Below, piece after piece: positions 8,894-16,952 of a stretch of DNA of 64,000 bases. The notes beneath the pieces were generated by a model. The model was given only the letters and a program-made list of their open reading frames with translations. It did no database searches and was not told where the DNA came from. The DNA is taken from positions 1-64,000 of the forward strand of contig DATELQ010000016.1 in assembly GCA_035276475.1 (NCBI GenBank), written 5' to 3'. Origin of the DNA: DATDFB01 sp035276475 (GTDB lineage: Bacteria > Acidobacteriota > Thermoanaerobaculia > Gp7-AA8). How positions within the stretch are numbered: position 1 is the first letter of the stretch; each line of letters begins with the position of its first letter. Position numbers and translations under genes: made by a program.

Positions 8894-9694
8894 TCAAGCT
8901 GCTGCCAGGTAATTCCGGATCGCCTCGATCGTCTCCTCGGGATGGCTGATGTGCGGGCAGTGCCCGGTCGCCTTCATCAGGCGCAGCGTGCTGTCCGGCA
9001 GGGATCGATGCAGGTAGCTGCCGACTTCGACGGGAGCGATCGCGTCTTCGCTGCACTGCATGATGAGCGAGGGAACCCGTACTTCGCCCAGGTCGGCGCG
9101 ATTGTCGGAGAAGAACGTCGCCTCGGCAAAGCGGCGCGCGATCTTCGGATCGGTCGAGCAGAAGCTCTCCCGCAGCTCCTGCGTCAGTTCCGGCCGCCCG
9201 TCGTTTTTCATCACCACCGGCGCGAGGTAGCTCGCCCATCCGAGGTAGTTGCGCTCCATGAGGTCGAGGAGTCCTTCGATGTCGGCGCGCTCGAAGCCGC
9301 CGATGTAGTCAATGTCGTTGATGTAGCGCGGCGACGGCCCGACCATGATCAGACGGCTGAAGCGCTCCGGCGCGCGGTTCGCGGCGAGGACGCCGATCAT
9401 GCTGCTCACGGAATGGCCGACGAAGAGCACGTCGCGCAGATCGAGGGCCTCGCAGACGTCGAGCACGTCCTGCGCGTAGCCGTCGAGCGTGCCGTAGCGG
9501 ACGGGATCGTACGCGGAGAGATCGCTCTTGCCGGAGCCGACGTAGTCGAAGAGGACGACGCGGTAGTGCGGCGCGAACTCCGGGGTGATGAGGCGCCACA
9601 TGTTCTGGTCGCACCCGAAGCCGTGCGCGAAGAGCATCGGCTGCTCGCCGTCTCCGAAGACGTTGACGTTGTTCCGGCGGATCACGTCCGTCAT
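8894..9694 (-). CDS. RsbQ-like alpha/beta hydrolase
   Basis: A 266-residue hydrolase of the RsbQ/D14/KAI2 group. The catalytic triad is visible: Ser95 in GHSVS, Asp217 in CSEDAIAP and His245 in TGHCPH. These positions are almost the same as in Bacillus RsbQ (96/219/247). In Bacillus, RsbQ is needed for the PAS protein RsbP to sense energy stress. Here the partner is the downstream PAS kinase. ATG 9694 is chosen because AGGAG lies 5 bp upstream; an earlier ATG would add residues outside the family. It is divergent from the aldo/keto reductase (60 bp gap). Confidence 0.88.
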   Translation of the reverse strand: MTDVIRRNNVNVFGDGEQPMLFAHGFGCDQNMWRLITPEFAPHYRVVLFDYVGSGKSDLSAYDPVRYGTLDGYAQDVLDVCEALDLRDVLFVGHSVSSMIGVLAANRAPERFSRLIMVGPSPRYINDIDYIGGFERADIEGLLDLMERNYLGWASYLAPVVMKNDGRPELTQELRESFCSTDPKIARRFAEATFFSDNRADLGEVRVPSLIMQCSEDAIAPVEVGSYLHRSLPDSTLRLMKATGHCPHISHPEETIEAIRNYLAAA

Positions 9695-9754
9695 TTGGAC
9701 TCCTGGCGGAAGATGCATTCGAAATGCGTGCCTTTTGCATCAGGAGTAAAACCG

Positions 9755-10744
9755 ATGAAGAAACGAACTCTCGGAAACGATCTCGAAGTCTCCGCTCTCG
9801 GCCTCGGATGCATGGGCATGAGCTACGGCTACGGCGAGCCGTCGAACAAAGGAGAGATGATCGCGCTCACCCGCGCCGCCGTCGACCGCGGCGTGACCTT
9901 CTTCGACACCGCGCAGGTCTACGGACCGTTCGCGAACGAAGAGCTGGTCGGCGAAGCGCTCGGGCCGGTGCGCGACCGCGTCGTCATCGCCACGAAGTTC
10001 GGCTTTCAGTTCGACGAGAGCGGGAAGCAGATCCCCGGCCTCGACAGCCAGCCGGAGAACATCCGTCGAACCGTCGACGGCTCGCTGAAGCGGCTTCGGG
10101 TCGAGACGATCGATCTCCTGTACCAGCACCGCGTCGATCCCGGCGTCCCGATCGAAGAGGTCGCCGGCGCGGTGAAAGAGTTGATCGCCCAGGGGAAAGT
10201 GAGGCACTTCGGCATGTCGGAAGCCGGCGCCGGCAACATTCGTCGCGCGCACGCCGTGCAGCCGGTGACGGCGCTGCAGAGCGAGTACTCGCTGTGGTGG
10301 CGCGAACCGGAAGAGGAGATTCTTCCGGCGCTCGAAGAGCTCGGAATCGGCTTCGTTCCCTTCAGTCCCCTCGGCAAAGGTTTCCTCACCGGCAAGATCG
10401 ACGAGACGACGGCGTTCAATCCGAACGACTTCCGCAATACCGTTCCGCGATTCACGCCGGAGAATCGAAGGGCGAACCAGGCCGTCGTCGATCTCGTGAA
10501 GCGGATGGCGTCAGAAAAGGGGGCGACGCCGGCGCAGATCGCCCTCGCGTGGTTGCTCGCGCAGAAGCCGTGGATCGTCCCGATTCCCGGCACGACCAAG
10601 TTGCACAGGCTGGACGAGAATCTCGGCGCGCTCGACGTCGAGCTCACGGCGGACGACCTGCGCGAGATCGAAGAGGCGTCGTCGCGGATCGCGATTCATG
10701 GCGCCCGCTACAGCGAGAACGCGCAGAGGATGATCGATCGATAA
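9755..10744 (+). CDS. Aldo/keto reductase
   Basis: A 329-residue NADPH-dependent oxidoreductase with TIM-barrel fold. It has the family markers LGLGCMGMS, FFDTAQVYGP (catalytic Asp and Tyr), VIATKFGF (catalytic Lys), IDLLYQHRVDP (catalytic His) and the C-terminal cofactor site IPIPGTTK. It belongs to the Tas/YakC-like subgroup, which reduces various aldehydes and ketones; the substrate is unknown. An SD (CAGGAG) is 8-9 bp before ATG 9755. Confidence 0.9.
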   Translation: MKKRTLGNDLEVSALGLGCMGMSYGYGEPSNKGEMIALTRAAVDRGVTFFDTAQVYGPFANEELVGEALGPVRDRVVIATKFGFQFDESGKQIPGLDSQPENIRRTVDGSLKRLRVETIDLLYQHRVDPGVPIEEVAGAVKELIAQGKVRHFGMSEAGAGNIRRAHAVQPVTALQSEYSLWWREPEEEILPALEELGIGFVPFSPLGKGFLTGKIDETTAFNPNDFRNTVPRFTPENRRANQAVVDLVKRMASEKGATPAQIALAWLLAQKPWIVPIPGTTKLHRLDENLGALDVELTADDLREIEEASSRIAIHGARYSENAQRMIDR

Positions 10745-10847
10745 GCGACGCGACCACCAAGAACCGCAGCCGCGCCCGCGATACCATCGGCGGCGAGGAG
10801 GCGTTCTGCGATCGGTTGCGCTCGTCGTTTTCGGCTCGTTTGCGCTG

Positions 10848-12299
10848 ATGTGCGGCGCGCTCTCCGCGCGAGCGCAGCCGAGGACTGCCGTCGATCCGGC
10901 GCGGAGCCAGGTGCAGTGGTCGCCGCGCGAGCTCGCCTATCTCCAAAACCGCGGACCGATCCGGATGTGCGTGGCTCCCGACTGGATGCCCATCGAAGGG
11001 ATCGACCGCAACGGACGGCACACCGGCATGGCCGGCGACTACATCCGGCTCATGGCCCGCCGCGGCGGATTGAACATCCAACTCGTCCCCGCCAAGACCT
11101 GGGAGCAATCGTTCGCCATGGGAGAGCGGAGGCAGTGCGACATCTTCTCCCTCCTCATGGACTCCCCCTCGCGCCGCTCCTTCCTCGACTTCACCACTCC
11201 GTACCTGGAGATTCCGGGGGTGATCGCCACCTCGGTGAAGGTGCCGTTCGTGATGAGCCTCGACCAGCTCAAGGGCAAGCGCCTCGGGCATATGCGCGGC
11301 TTTGCGGGCATGGAGCTCCTGCGGCTGCAGCATCCCGGGATTCAGCTCGTCGAGGTCGACAGCTACGAGGAAGGGCTGGCGAAGGTTCAGGACGGGGAGC
11401 TCTTCGGCTTCATCGGCAACATGATGAGCATCGGCCGCGTGCTGCAGGAGAACAAGATCTACGACGTCAAGATCGCCGGCCGCATCGGAAGCGACAACCT
11501 GATGAGCGTGGCCACGCGCAACGACCAGCCGATGCTGCGGGAGGTCTTTCAGAAGCTCGTCGACTCGATCCGTCCGGAGGAACGGCAGGAGATCGCGAAC
11601 CGCTGGATCCCCGTCCGGTTCGAGCAGGGATTCGACTACCGGTTGTTCTGGGAGGTGATGGCCGTCGTCGCCCTCGTCGGCATCGTGACGCTGTTCTGGG
11701 CGAGGAAGCTGCGCCGCGTGAACACGGAGCTGCGGGCCGCCAACGAGCGGCTGGCGTCGGTCAGCCGCCACGATGCCCTGACCGGCTTGTACAACCGCAT
11801 GCACTTCGACGAGATCGTCGGGCCGACGCTGCATCTCTGCGCGCGGAACGGGCTGGTCATGACTCTGGCCATGATCGATCTCGATCACTTCAAGAACATC
11901 AATGACACGTACGGCCACCCCTTCGGCGACGCCTGCCTGCGCCACGTCGCCGCGGTGCTGCAGAAGGCGTTTCGCCGCGACACCGACACGGCCATCCGCT
12001 ACGGCGGCGAAGAGTTGATCGTGATCGGCGTCGGCGGAACGGCGGCGGAGACGATCGAGCGGCTGGAAGCTTTTCGCCGCGAGATCGCGGAGTCGCTCGT
12101 GGCGCTGGAGAGCCGGCAGTCGCGGCTGACGCTGAGCATCGGCGTCTGGACGGACGTCCCTCGCCTCGTCGATCAGCCCGAGGGTCTGCTGAAGAAGGCG
12201 GATGCGGCGCTGTACCGGGCCAAGCGGAGCGGGCGGAACCGGCTGGTGGTGGCGGAGGACGCGGAAGCGGCGCTCGCTCTGCACCAATCGTCATCGTGA
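10848..12299 (+). CDS. Membrane diguanylate cyclase with periplasmic SBP_bac_3 sensor domain
   Basis: About 483 residues from ATG 10848. A periplasmic amino-acid-binding-like domain (about 30-255) is followed by one TM helix (about 268-286) and a GGDEF domain. The active site reads RYGGEEL (386-390) and an RDTD inhibitory I-site precedes it at the canonical spacing, so c-di-GMP synthesis with product inhibition is expected. The start is odd: codons just upstream of this ATG translate as a good signal-peptide core (VALVVFGSFALMCGALSARA) with no ATG, GTG or TTG. A CTG at 10806 after AGGAGG could be the true start. PilZ proteins elsewhere in the window are possible receptors. Confidence 0.85.
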   Translation: MCGALSARAQPRTAVDPARSQVQWSPRELAYLQNRGPIRMCVAPDWMPIEGIDRNGRHTGMAGDYIRLMARRGGLNIQLVPAKTWEQSFAMGERRQCDIFSLLMDSPSRRSFLDFTTPYLEIPGVIATSVKVPFVMSLDQLKGKRLGHMRGFAGMELLRLQHPGIQLVEVDSYEEGLAKVQDGELFGFIGNMMSIGRVLQENKIYDVKIAGRIGSDNLMSVATRNDQPMLREVFQKLVDSIRPEERQEIANRWIPVRFEQGFDYRLFWEVMAVVALVGIVTLFWARKLRRVNTELRAANERLASVSRHDALTGLYNRMHFDEIVGPTLHLCARNGLVMTLAMIDLDHFKNINDTYGHPFGDACLRHVAAVLQKAFRRDTDTAIRYGGEELIVIGVGGTAAETIERLEAFRREIAESLVALESRQSRLTLSIGVWTDVPRLVDQPEGLLKKADAALYRAKRSGRNRLVVAEDAEAALALHQSSS

Positions 12300-12302
12300 G
12301 TC

Positions 12303-14252
12303 ATGGCTTTCCGTAGATTGTTCCGGCAGCAGATCGCGGGAGCGGCGGCGATGACGCGCGTCCCGCCGGCGTGGGGAGCCGGGTTGCGCGGGGCGATCGC
12401 CACCGTCCTGCCCATCGCCGTCGGCGGCGCGCTGGGATGGCCCGGCGCATCGTGGATGGGTCTGGCCGGCTTCTGCGCCTCGACCGCCGACAAGGGCGGC
12501 GCGTACCGCACGCGCGCGAACGCCATGGCCGGCGTGGCGCTCTTCGGCGCGCTCGGGGCGATGCTCGGATCGATCGCCGGCGAGGTGCCGTGGCTCGGCG
12601 TCGCCGCGATGGTCATCGTCGTCACCTTCTGCACGCTGCTGCGCATCTACGGCCAGGCGGCGATCAGCATCGGCACGAACGTCATCGTCATGTACATCGT
12701 CGGCCTGGCGGCGCCGTGCTCGCCGCGCGAAGCGGTGGATCGCGGCGTGGCCATCGTCGCCGGCGTTCTCTGGGCCATGCTCATCGCCCTGGCGCTCTGG
12801 CCGATCCGGTTCTATCGGCCGGCGCGGGAGGCGATCGCCGCGGCGTTTCGTCGCATCGCCTCCTACGCGCGCGACGTGGCCCGCCTCGGCGACGAACCGC
12901 ACGCGCCCGCGGATCGCCACGGGCTTTTCACCGGCGACTACGATGCGGCCTTCGCGGCCATCGAGTCGGCGCGCGAGGTGCTCGCCGCGATCCGCAGCGG
13001 CCGCCCGGGGGAGTCGCGCCGCGGCGAGCGCTTGCTGGTGCTCCTGGAGAAAGCCGACCGCGCCTTCGCGCGGCTGGCGTCGATCGCGGAGTCGGAGCCG
13101 GCGGGTGTCGATGCCGAGGCGCTGCGGCGCGTGGCGGAGGCGTGCGAGACGATCGCGCGCATCGTCGAGAGCGAGCGCAACGAGACGGTCGCGCCGGTGA
13201 CGGGCGACGCGGCGCCGCTGCTGCTCTCCGAGCTGGAGCGCGCCGTCGACGACGCGGCCGGGACGGCGCTTGGCGTCAATTCCGAGCGCGCCCGCGGCGT
13301 CTTCGAAGCCCATCCCGAGCGCGACCGCGCCCTGGCCACGCTGCGCGCAGCGCTGACGTGGCGCTCGATCGTGCTGCGGCACGCGCTGCGCGTGGGGCTG
13401 GCCACCGGCGCCGCTGTGTGGCTCGCCGCCGCGCTGCACCTCCAGCGCGGATATTGGGTGACGTTCTCCGCGTTCATCATCCTGCAGCCGTACACGACGG
13501 CGACGTTGCGCAAAGGGCTGCAGAGGATCGCCGGCACGATCGTCGGCGGCCTCCTGGCCGCCGTGGCCGTGGCGCTCGTGCACTCGGATGTCGGCGTCAC
13601 GGCGCTGATCTTCCTCGGTGCGTTCGTCTGCCTGGCGTTGCTGCCGATCAATTACGGGCTCTACGCAGTCTTTATGACGCCGACGTTCATCCTGCTCGCG
13701 GAGCTCGGCGCGCGCGACTGGCACCTGGCCGGGCTGCGCATCGTGAACACGCTCATCGGCTGCGCTCTCGGATTCGTGGCCGCGCGCGTGCTCTGGCCGT
13801 CGTCCGAGCGCACAGCCGTTCGCGAGGAGATGGTCGCGGTCATCGCGGCGCTCGGCGATTACGTGCGCGCCGTGATGGCCGGCGAGGAGGTGCGGGGCAT
13901 CGCCGCCCGCCGCGCTGCGCACCTGGCGCTGCAGAATGCCGACGCGGCGCTGCAGCAGGCGCTGAGCGACCCCGAGGCGCGGCGCGGAACGTCCGAGCCG
14001 GCCATGGCGCTCATCGTCCACGGCCGCCGCTTCGCTCTGGCGCTGAGCGCGCTCGCCGTGGCCACGCGCGGCAGCCGCAATACCGTGCGCGCGCTACTCG
14101 CCTCAGTCGCCGCCGCGCTCGATCGAATCGCCGCGGCACTCCGCGCGAATGCGCCCGTCCCGCTCTTCCCGCCGTCGCCTGAGGTCGAAGGCGAGCCGCT
14201 GCTAAGGCAGTTGGAGACGATCGCGGACGCGGCAGCGCGGTTCGCGCAGTAG
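12303..14252 (+). CDS. FUSC-family (YccS/AaeB-like) membrane transporter
   Basis: A 649-residue protein with two TM bundles (about 20-165 and 360-510) separated by a long soluble helical region. This is the fusaric-acid-resistance FUSC layout, in which a pair of hydrophobic bundles forms an exporter for aromatic acids or similar compounds. The second bundle includes RGYWVTFSAFIILQPY and YGLYAVFMTPTFILLAE, typical of the family. ATG 12303 begins 3 bp after the stop of the cyclase gene, so the two may be co-transcribed. The substrate is unknown. Confidence 0.85.
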   Translation: MAFRRLFRQQIAGAAAMTRVPPAWGAGLRGAIATVLPIAVGGALGWPGASWMGLAGFCASTADKGGAYRTRANAMAGVALFGALGAMLGSIAGEVPWLGVAAMVIVVTFCTLLRIYGQAAISIGTNVIVMYIVGLAAPCSPREAVDRGVAIVAGVLWAMLIALALWPIRFYRPAREAIAAAFRRIASYARDVARLGDEPHAPADRHGLFTGDYDAAFAAIESAREVLAAIRSGRPGESRRGERLLVLLEKADRAFARLASIAESEPAGVDAEALRRVAEACETIARIVESERNETVAPVTGDAAPLLLSELERAVDDAAGTALGVNSERARGVFEAHPERDRALATLRAALTWRSIVLRHALRVGLATGAAVWLAAALHLQRGYWVTFSAFIILQPYTTATLRKGLQRIAGTIVGGLLAAVAVALVHSDVGVTALIFLGAFVCLALLPINYGLYAVFMTPTFILLAELGARDWHLAGLRIVNTLIGCALGFVAARVLWPSSERTAVREEMVAVIAALGDYVRAVMAGEEVRGIAARRAAHLALQNADAALQQALSDPEARRGTSEPAMALIVHGRRFALALSALAVATRGSRNTVRALLASVAAALDRIAAALRANAPVPLFPPSPEVEGEPLLRQLETIADAAARFAQ

Positions 14253-14255
14253 ACA

Positions 14256-14648
14256 CTATCGATCGAGGTAGGCCTTCATCCTCGACCAAACCTCATCGCG
14301 CCAGGCCTGTTCGGTCTCGGGAATGAGATCCTTCGGAACGCCGCGATGGATCAGCACCAGCTCCGTCCCGCCGTCAGGCGTCGGCTTCAGCGTGACCGCG
14401 GCCATGGAGAAGATGCCCTCGGGGAACCGACGGTGGCGCCACGCCTGAACGATGCGCCGCCCGGGGACGAGGTCGACGTTGATCCCGGTGACGTCGCTCT
14501 CGCCGAGGGTGAACGGCCCGCCGATCTTCGTGCTGATGCTCGCGGGTCTGCCGGTGATGGCGCTGTGCTTCCGCGAGTCGGCCAGGAGATCGTAGACGGT
14601 GGCCGGGTCGGCCTTGAATTTCACGCGCTGTTTGATGGTCTTGCACAT
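14256..14648 (-). CDS. SRPBCC / AHSA1-like small-ligand-binding protein
   Basis: A 130-residue START-like domain protein. It opens with KQRVKFKADPATVYDLLADS and has GGPFTLG, IVQAWRHRRFPEG and the terminal helix QAWRDEVWSRMKAYLDR, typical of AHSA1/CalC-type SRPBCC folds that form a hydrophobic ligand pocket. No function can be assigned beyond ligand or client binding. It lies directly downstream of the broken M23 gene with only 2 bp between them and is convergent to FUSC (3 bp gap). Confidence 0.8.
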   Translation of the reverse strand: MCKTIKQRVKFKADPATVYDLLADSRKHSAITGRPASISTKIGGPFTLGESDVTGINVDLVPGRRIVQAWRHRRFPEGIFSMAAVTLKPTPDGGTELVLIHRGVPKDLIPETEQAWRDEVWSRMKAYLDR

Positions 14649-14650
14649 GG

Positions 14651-15150
14651 TCAGTGCGCAATCGTACCGGTTCGCACGACTTTCCCGTAGTCGCCGCCGG
14701 GTGGGAGCAAATCGTCGAACGCGAACGGAATGCTGCGCGCGGTCAACGGGTCCGGTCCGTCGGCCTCCGACTCCCCTTCCTGCCGCAGGCGCACGTCGTA
14801 ATTCTGGACGGCGTCGTTCTCCGTGGCCACGACGATGCCGTCGGCGGCGGCCAGGACCGGCGCGCCGTAGCCGAAGTAATCCTCGGCGGACCTGCCGTCG
14901 GTTTTCCACGGAAGGCCGTTCTCGCCGAGCTGGAAGAAGTCGACGGCGAACTCCGTCTGCGAGTTCCAGCGATGATGACTGGTCACGTTCGGAATGGAGC
15001 GAAGCAGCCACACACCACGGTGAGATCGACGCATCCATGATCCGGATTCGAGCGCTGGACATAAATCGGACCGGCAGGATAGACGCGAACGTCGAGGGCG
15101 AGAGCAACAGTCGGCAGCAGGAACAACGCACTGAGAGCGGCGACGCGCAT
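14651..15150 (-). pseudogene. Decayed M23-type peptidase gene (frameshift and internal deletion)
   Basis: The ATG at 15150 starts a signal peptide (MRVAALSALFLLPTVALAL) followed by VRVYPAGPIYV, but this frame stops at 14983. The frame that takes over reads TSHHRWNSQTEFAVDFFQ and DYFGYGAPVLAAADGIVV, which matches the region around the first zinc ligand of M23 metallopeptidases. In intact homologues I recall over 100 residues between these two parts, and a downstream GxxxxxxH segment that is missing here. So the gene has probably lost an internal piece, changed frame and lost its C terminus. A sequencing error alone would not explain the missing parts. Confidence 0.5.
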
Positions 15151-15154
15151 GCTC

Positions 15155-16648
15155 CTAGTTTGAACCAGCCGGCGGAAGCCAGAGCGTGAAGGTGGCGCCG
15201 CGGCCCGCTTCGCTTTCAACGGTGAGATCGCCGCCGAGGAGGCGGGCGATGCGCCGGCTGATGGCCAGGCCGATCCCAGCTCCTTGCTGCGCCTCGGGAT
15301 CCAAGCGCGTGTACTCCTCGAAAATCGCCTCGCGCTTGTCGGCGGGGATGCCGGGGCCGGTATCCGTCACGGTCACGGCGATCCGATCGCCGCGTAACTC
15401 CGCGTCGACCGTCACCTTGCTCCTCGGCGCGTACTTCACGGCGTTCGACAAAAGGTTCGTGAGGATCTGCCGCATGCGCATCGAATCGGTGTCGGCCTGC
15501 AAGCCTTCCGGCGCGACAGCAACAAGCTCGATGCCGACGGCCGCCGCGGGTGCCTTGAAGTCGTCCGCGAGCTCGTGTGCGGCGCGACCGACGTCCGTGG
15601 GAATGCACTCGATGTCGAGCTGCCCCGCCTCGGCGCGCGCGACTTCGAGAAGATCGTCGATCAAGCGAAGAGACGTGCGGATCGAACGGCGGATTCGCTC
15701 AACGCTCGCGTGGTCCTCCTCGGACAGCTCCGCGAGCTCCAACAGCTGCGCCGACATCGACGCGACGGTCAGCGGATTGCGCACGTCGTGGCTGAAACCG
15801 CGGATGAGCGCGGCGCGGCTTGCGAGGAGTCGTTCGCGCTCCTGTTCGAGCTTCTTCCGCTCGGAGATGTCGGTCGCCGTGCCGAACCATTCGACGATCT
15901 GGCCGGCCTCGTTGCGCAGCGGCATCGCTTTTCCGAGGAACCAGTGGTATTCGCCGTCCGCGCCGCGAAAGCGGTACTCGATCTCGTACGGCTCGCCGGT
16001 TTCCAGAGAGTGCCGCCAGCGCGCGAACGTCCGCTCCCGATCCTCGGGATGAATCCACTTCGTCCATCCTTCGCCGCGCGATTCCTCCAGCGTGGCGCCG
16101 GAGAACTCGTACCAGCGGCGGCTGAAGTACGTGTGCCGGCCGTCGGGATCGGTGGTCCAGACGTTCTGGGGAATCATGTCGATGAGGAGCCGGTAGCGCT
16201 CTCGCGCCCGCCGCTCGTCGGCGAGAGCGGCGGTTTTCCTCACCTCCTCGGTGACGTCCTCGACGCGATGAATGATGTAGATGAGCGTTCCGTCACTGTC
16301 GAAGACGGGCGAGTTCAACGGGTCCCAATATCGCTCCTCGAAATCGCCGCTCGGCGTTCGGATGTCGTACTTCTGCAGCGCCATGCGGTGGGGCTTGCCG
16401 GTACGGAGCACCTCGTCGAGCGACGCCCGCAGGTTGCGGACGCCGGTCGCGCCCGGGTCGGTCGGATTGTCGGGAAAGACTTCGAAGAGCGGCCGGCCGA
16501 CGACGTCCTCGCGGCGCGTCATCGTCGCGCGCAGACGCGCTTCGTTGGCCGCAACCATGGTGAAGCGCGGCGCGTCGGTCGCGAGCAGGAGGTAGGCGTC
16601 GGGCGCGCTTTCGAAAACGGCCCAGAAGTTCGCGTCCGGAGCAGCCAT
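15155..16648 (-). CDS. PAS-PAS histidine kinase
   Basis: A 497-residue soluble kinase with two PAS domains: one at about 8-135, ending in the coil RVEDVTEEVRK, and a PAS_3-like one at about 150-262, containing WTTDPDGRHTYFSRRWYEF and WHPED-like IHPEDRERTFARW. HisKA follows with FSHDVRNPL (His287). The ATPase domain has ILTNLLSNAVKYAP, DTGPGIP and GAGIGLAIS. A strong SD (AGGAGG) precedes ATG 16648. The 21-bp tandem array lies just upstream of the gene. No cognate regulator is adjacent. Confidence 0.88.
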   Translation of the reverse strand: MAAPDANFWAVFESAPDAYLLLATDAPRFTMVAANEARLRATMTRREDVVGRPLFEVFPDNPTDPGATGVRNLRASLDEVLRTGKPHRMALQKYDIRTPSGDFEERYWDPLNSPVFDSDGTLIYIIHRVEDVTEEVRKTAALADERRARERYRLLIDMIPQNVWTTDPDGRHTYFSRRWYEFSGATLEESRGEGWTKWIHPEDRERTFARWRHSLETGEPYEIEYRFRGADGEYHWFLGKAMPLRNEAGQIVEWFGTATDISERKKLEQERERLLASRAALIRGFSHDVRNPLTVASMSAQLLELAELSEEDHASVERIRRSIRTSLRLIDDLLEVARAEAGQLDIECIPTDVGRAAHELADDFKAPAAAVGIELVAVAPEGLQADTDSMRMRQILTNLLSNAVKYAPRSKVTVDAELRGDRIAVTVTDTGPGIPADKREAIFEEYTRLDPEAQQGAGIGLAISRRIARLLGGDLTVESEAGRGATFTLWLPPAGSN

Positions 16649-16716
16649 CCGACCTCCTTGCAGGCTTATGCAAGGGAGGTGCGGTGCGCAGCGCGCCGTC
16701 TGGCATCGGAAGAAAA

Positions 16717-16952
16717 CCAGCCGAGAATCTCAGCTAACTCGCTGGGAATCTCACTTAACTAGCTGGCAATCTCAGCAAGTTAAGTGAGAGTCTCAGCTAA
16801 TTAAGTGAGAATCTCAGCTAGTTAAGTGAGATTCTCAGAAAGTTAAGTGAGATTCTCAGCTAGTTAAGTGAGATCACCAGCGAGTTAAGTGCAATCGCTG
16901 GCGAGTTTAGTGAGAATGCCGGCAAGTTTTGTCAGATTGCCGGCGAGGTTGC
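16717..16952. repeat. 21-bp tandem repeat array with an inverted end
   Basis: Nine units with the core AGTTAAGTGA or its variants repeat with an exact 21-bp period (core at 16780, 16801, 16822, 16843, 16864, 16885, 16906, 16927 and 16948). The left end (about 16722-16765) holds about two more units in the opposite orientation. It is much AT-richer than its surroundings. Units are nearly identical in the middle and degenerate at the ends. All six frames contain stops. The last unit includes the stop codon of the radical SAM gene. It fills the gap between that gene and the PAS-PAS kinase. Confidence 0.85.

Noticed and set aside
14983..15034. Programmed frameshift in the M23-like gene
   Set aside because: No slippery heptamer is seen and the C-terminal half also lacks expected ligands, so decay is the simpler reading.
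16717..16952. CRISPR array
   Set aside because: Units are 21 bp head-to-tail with no variable spacers, part of the array is inverted, and no cas gene is near.
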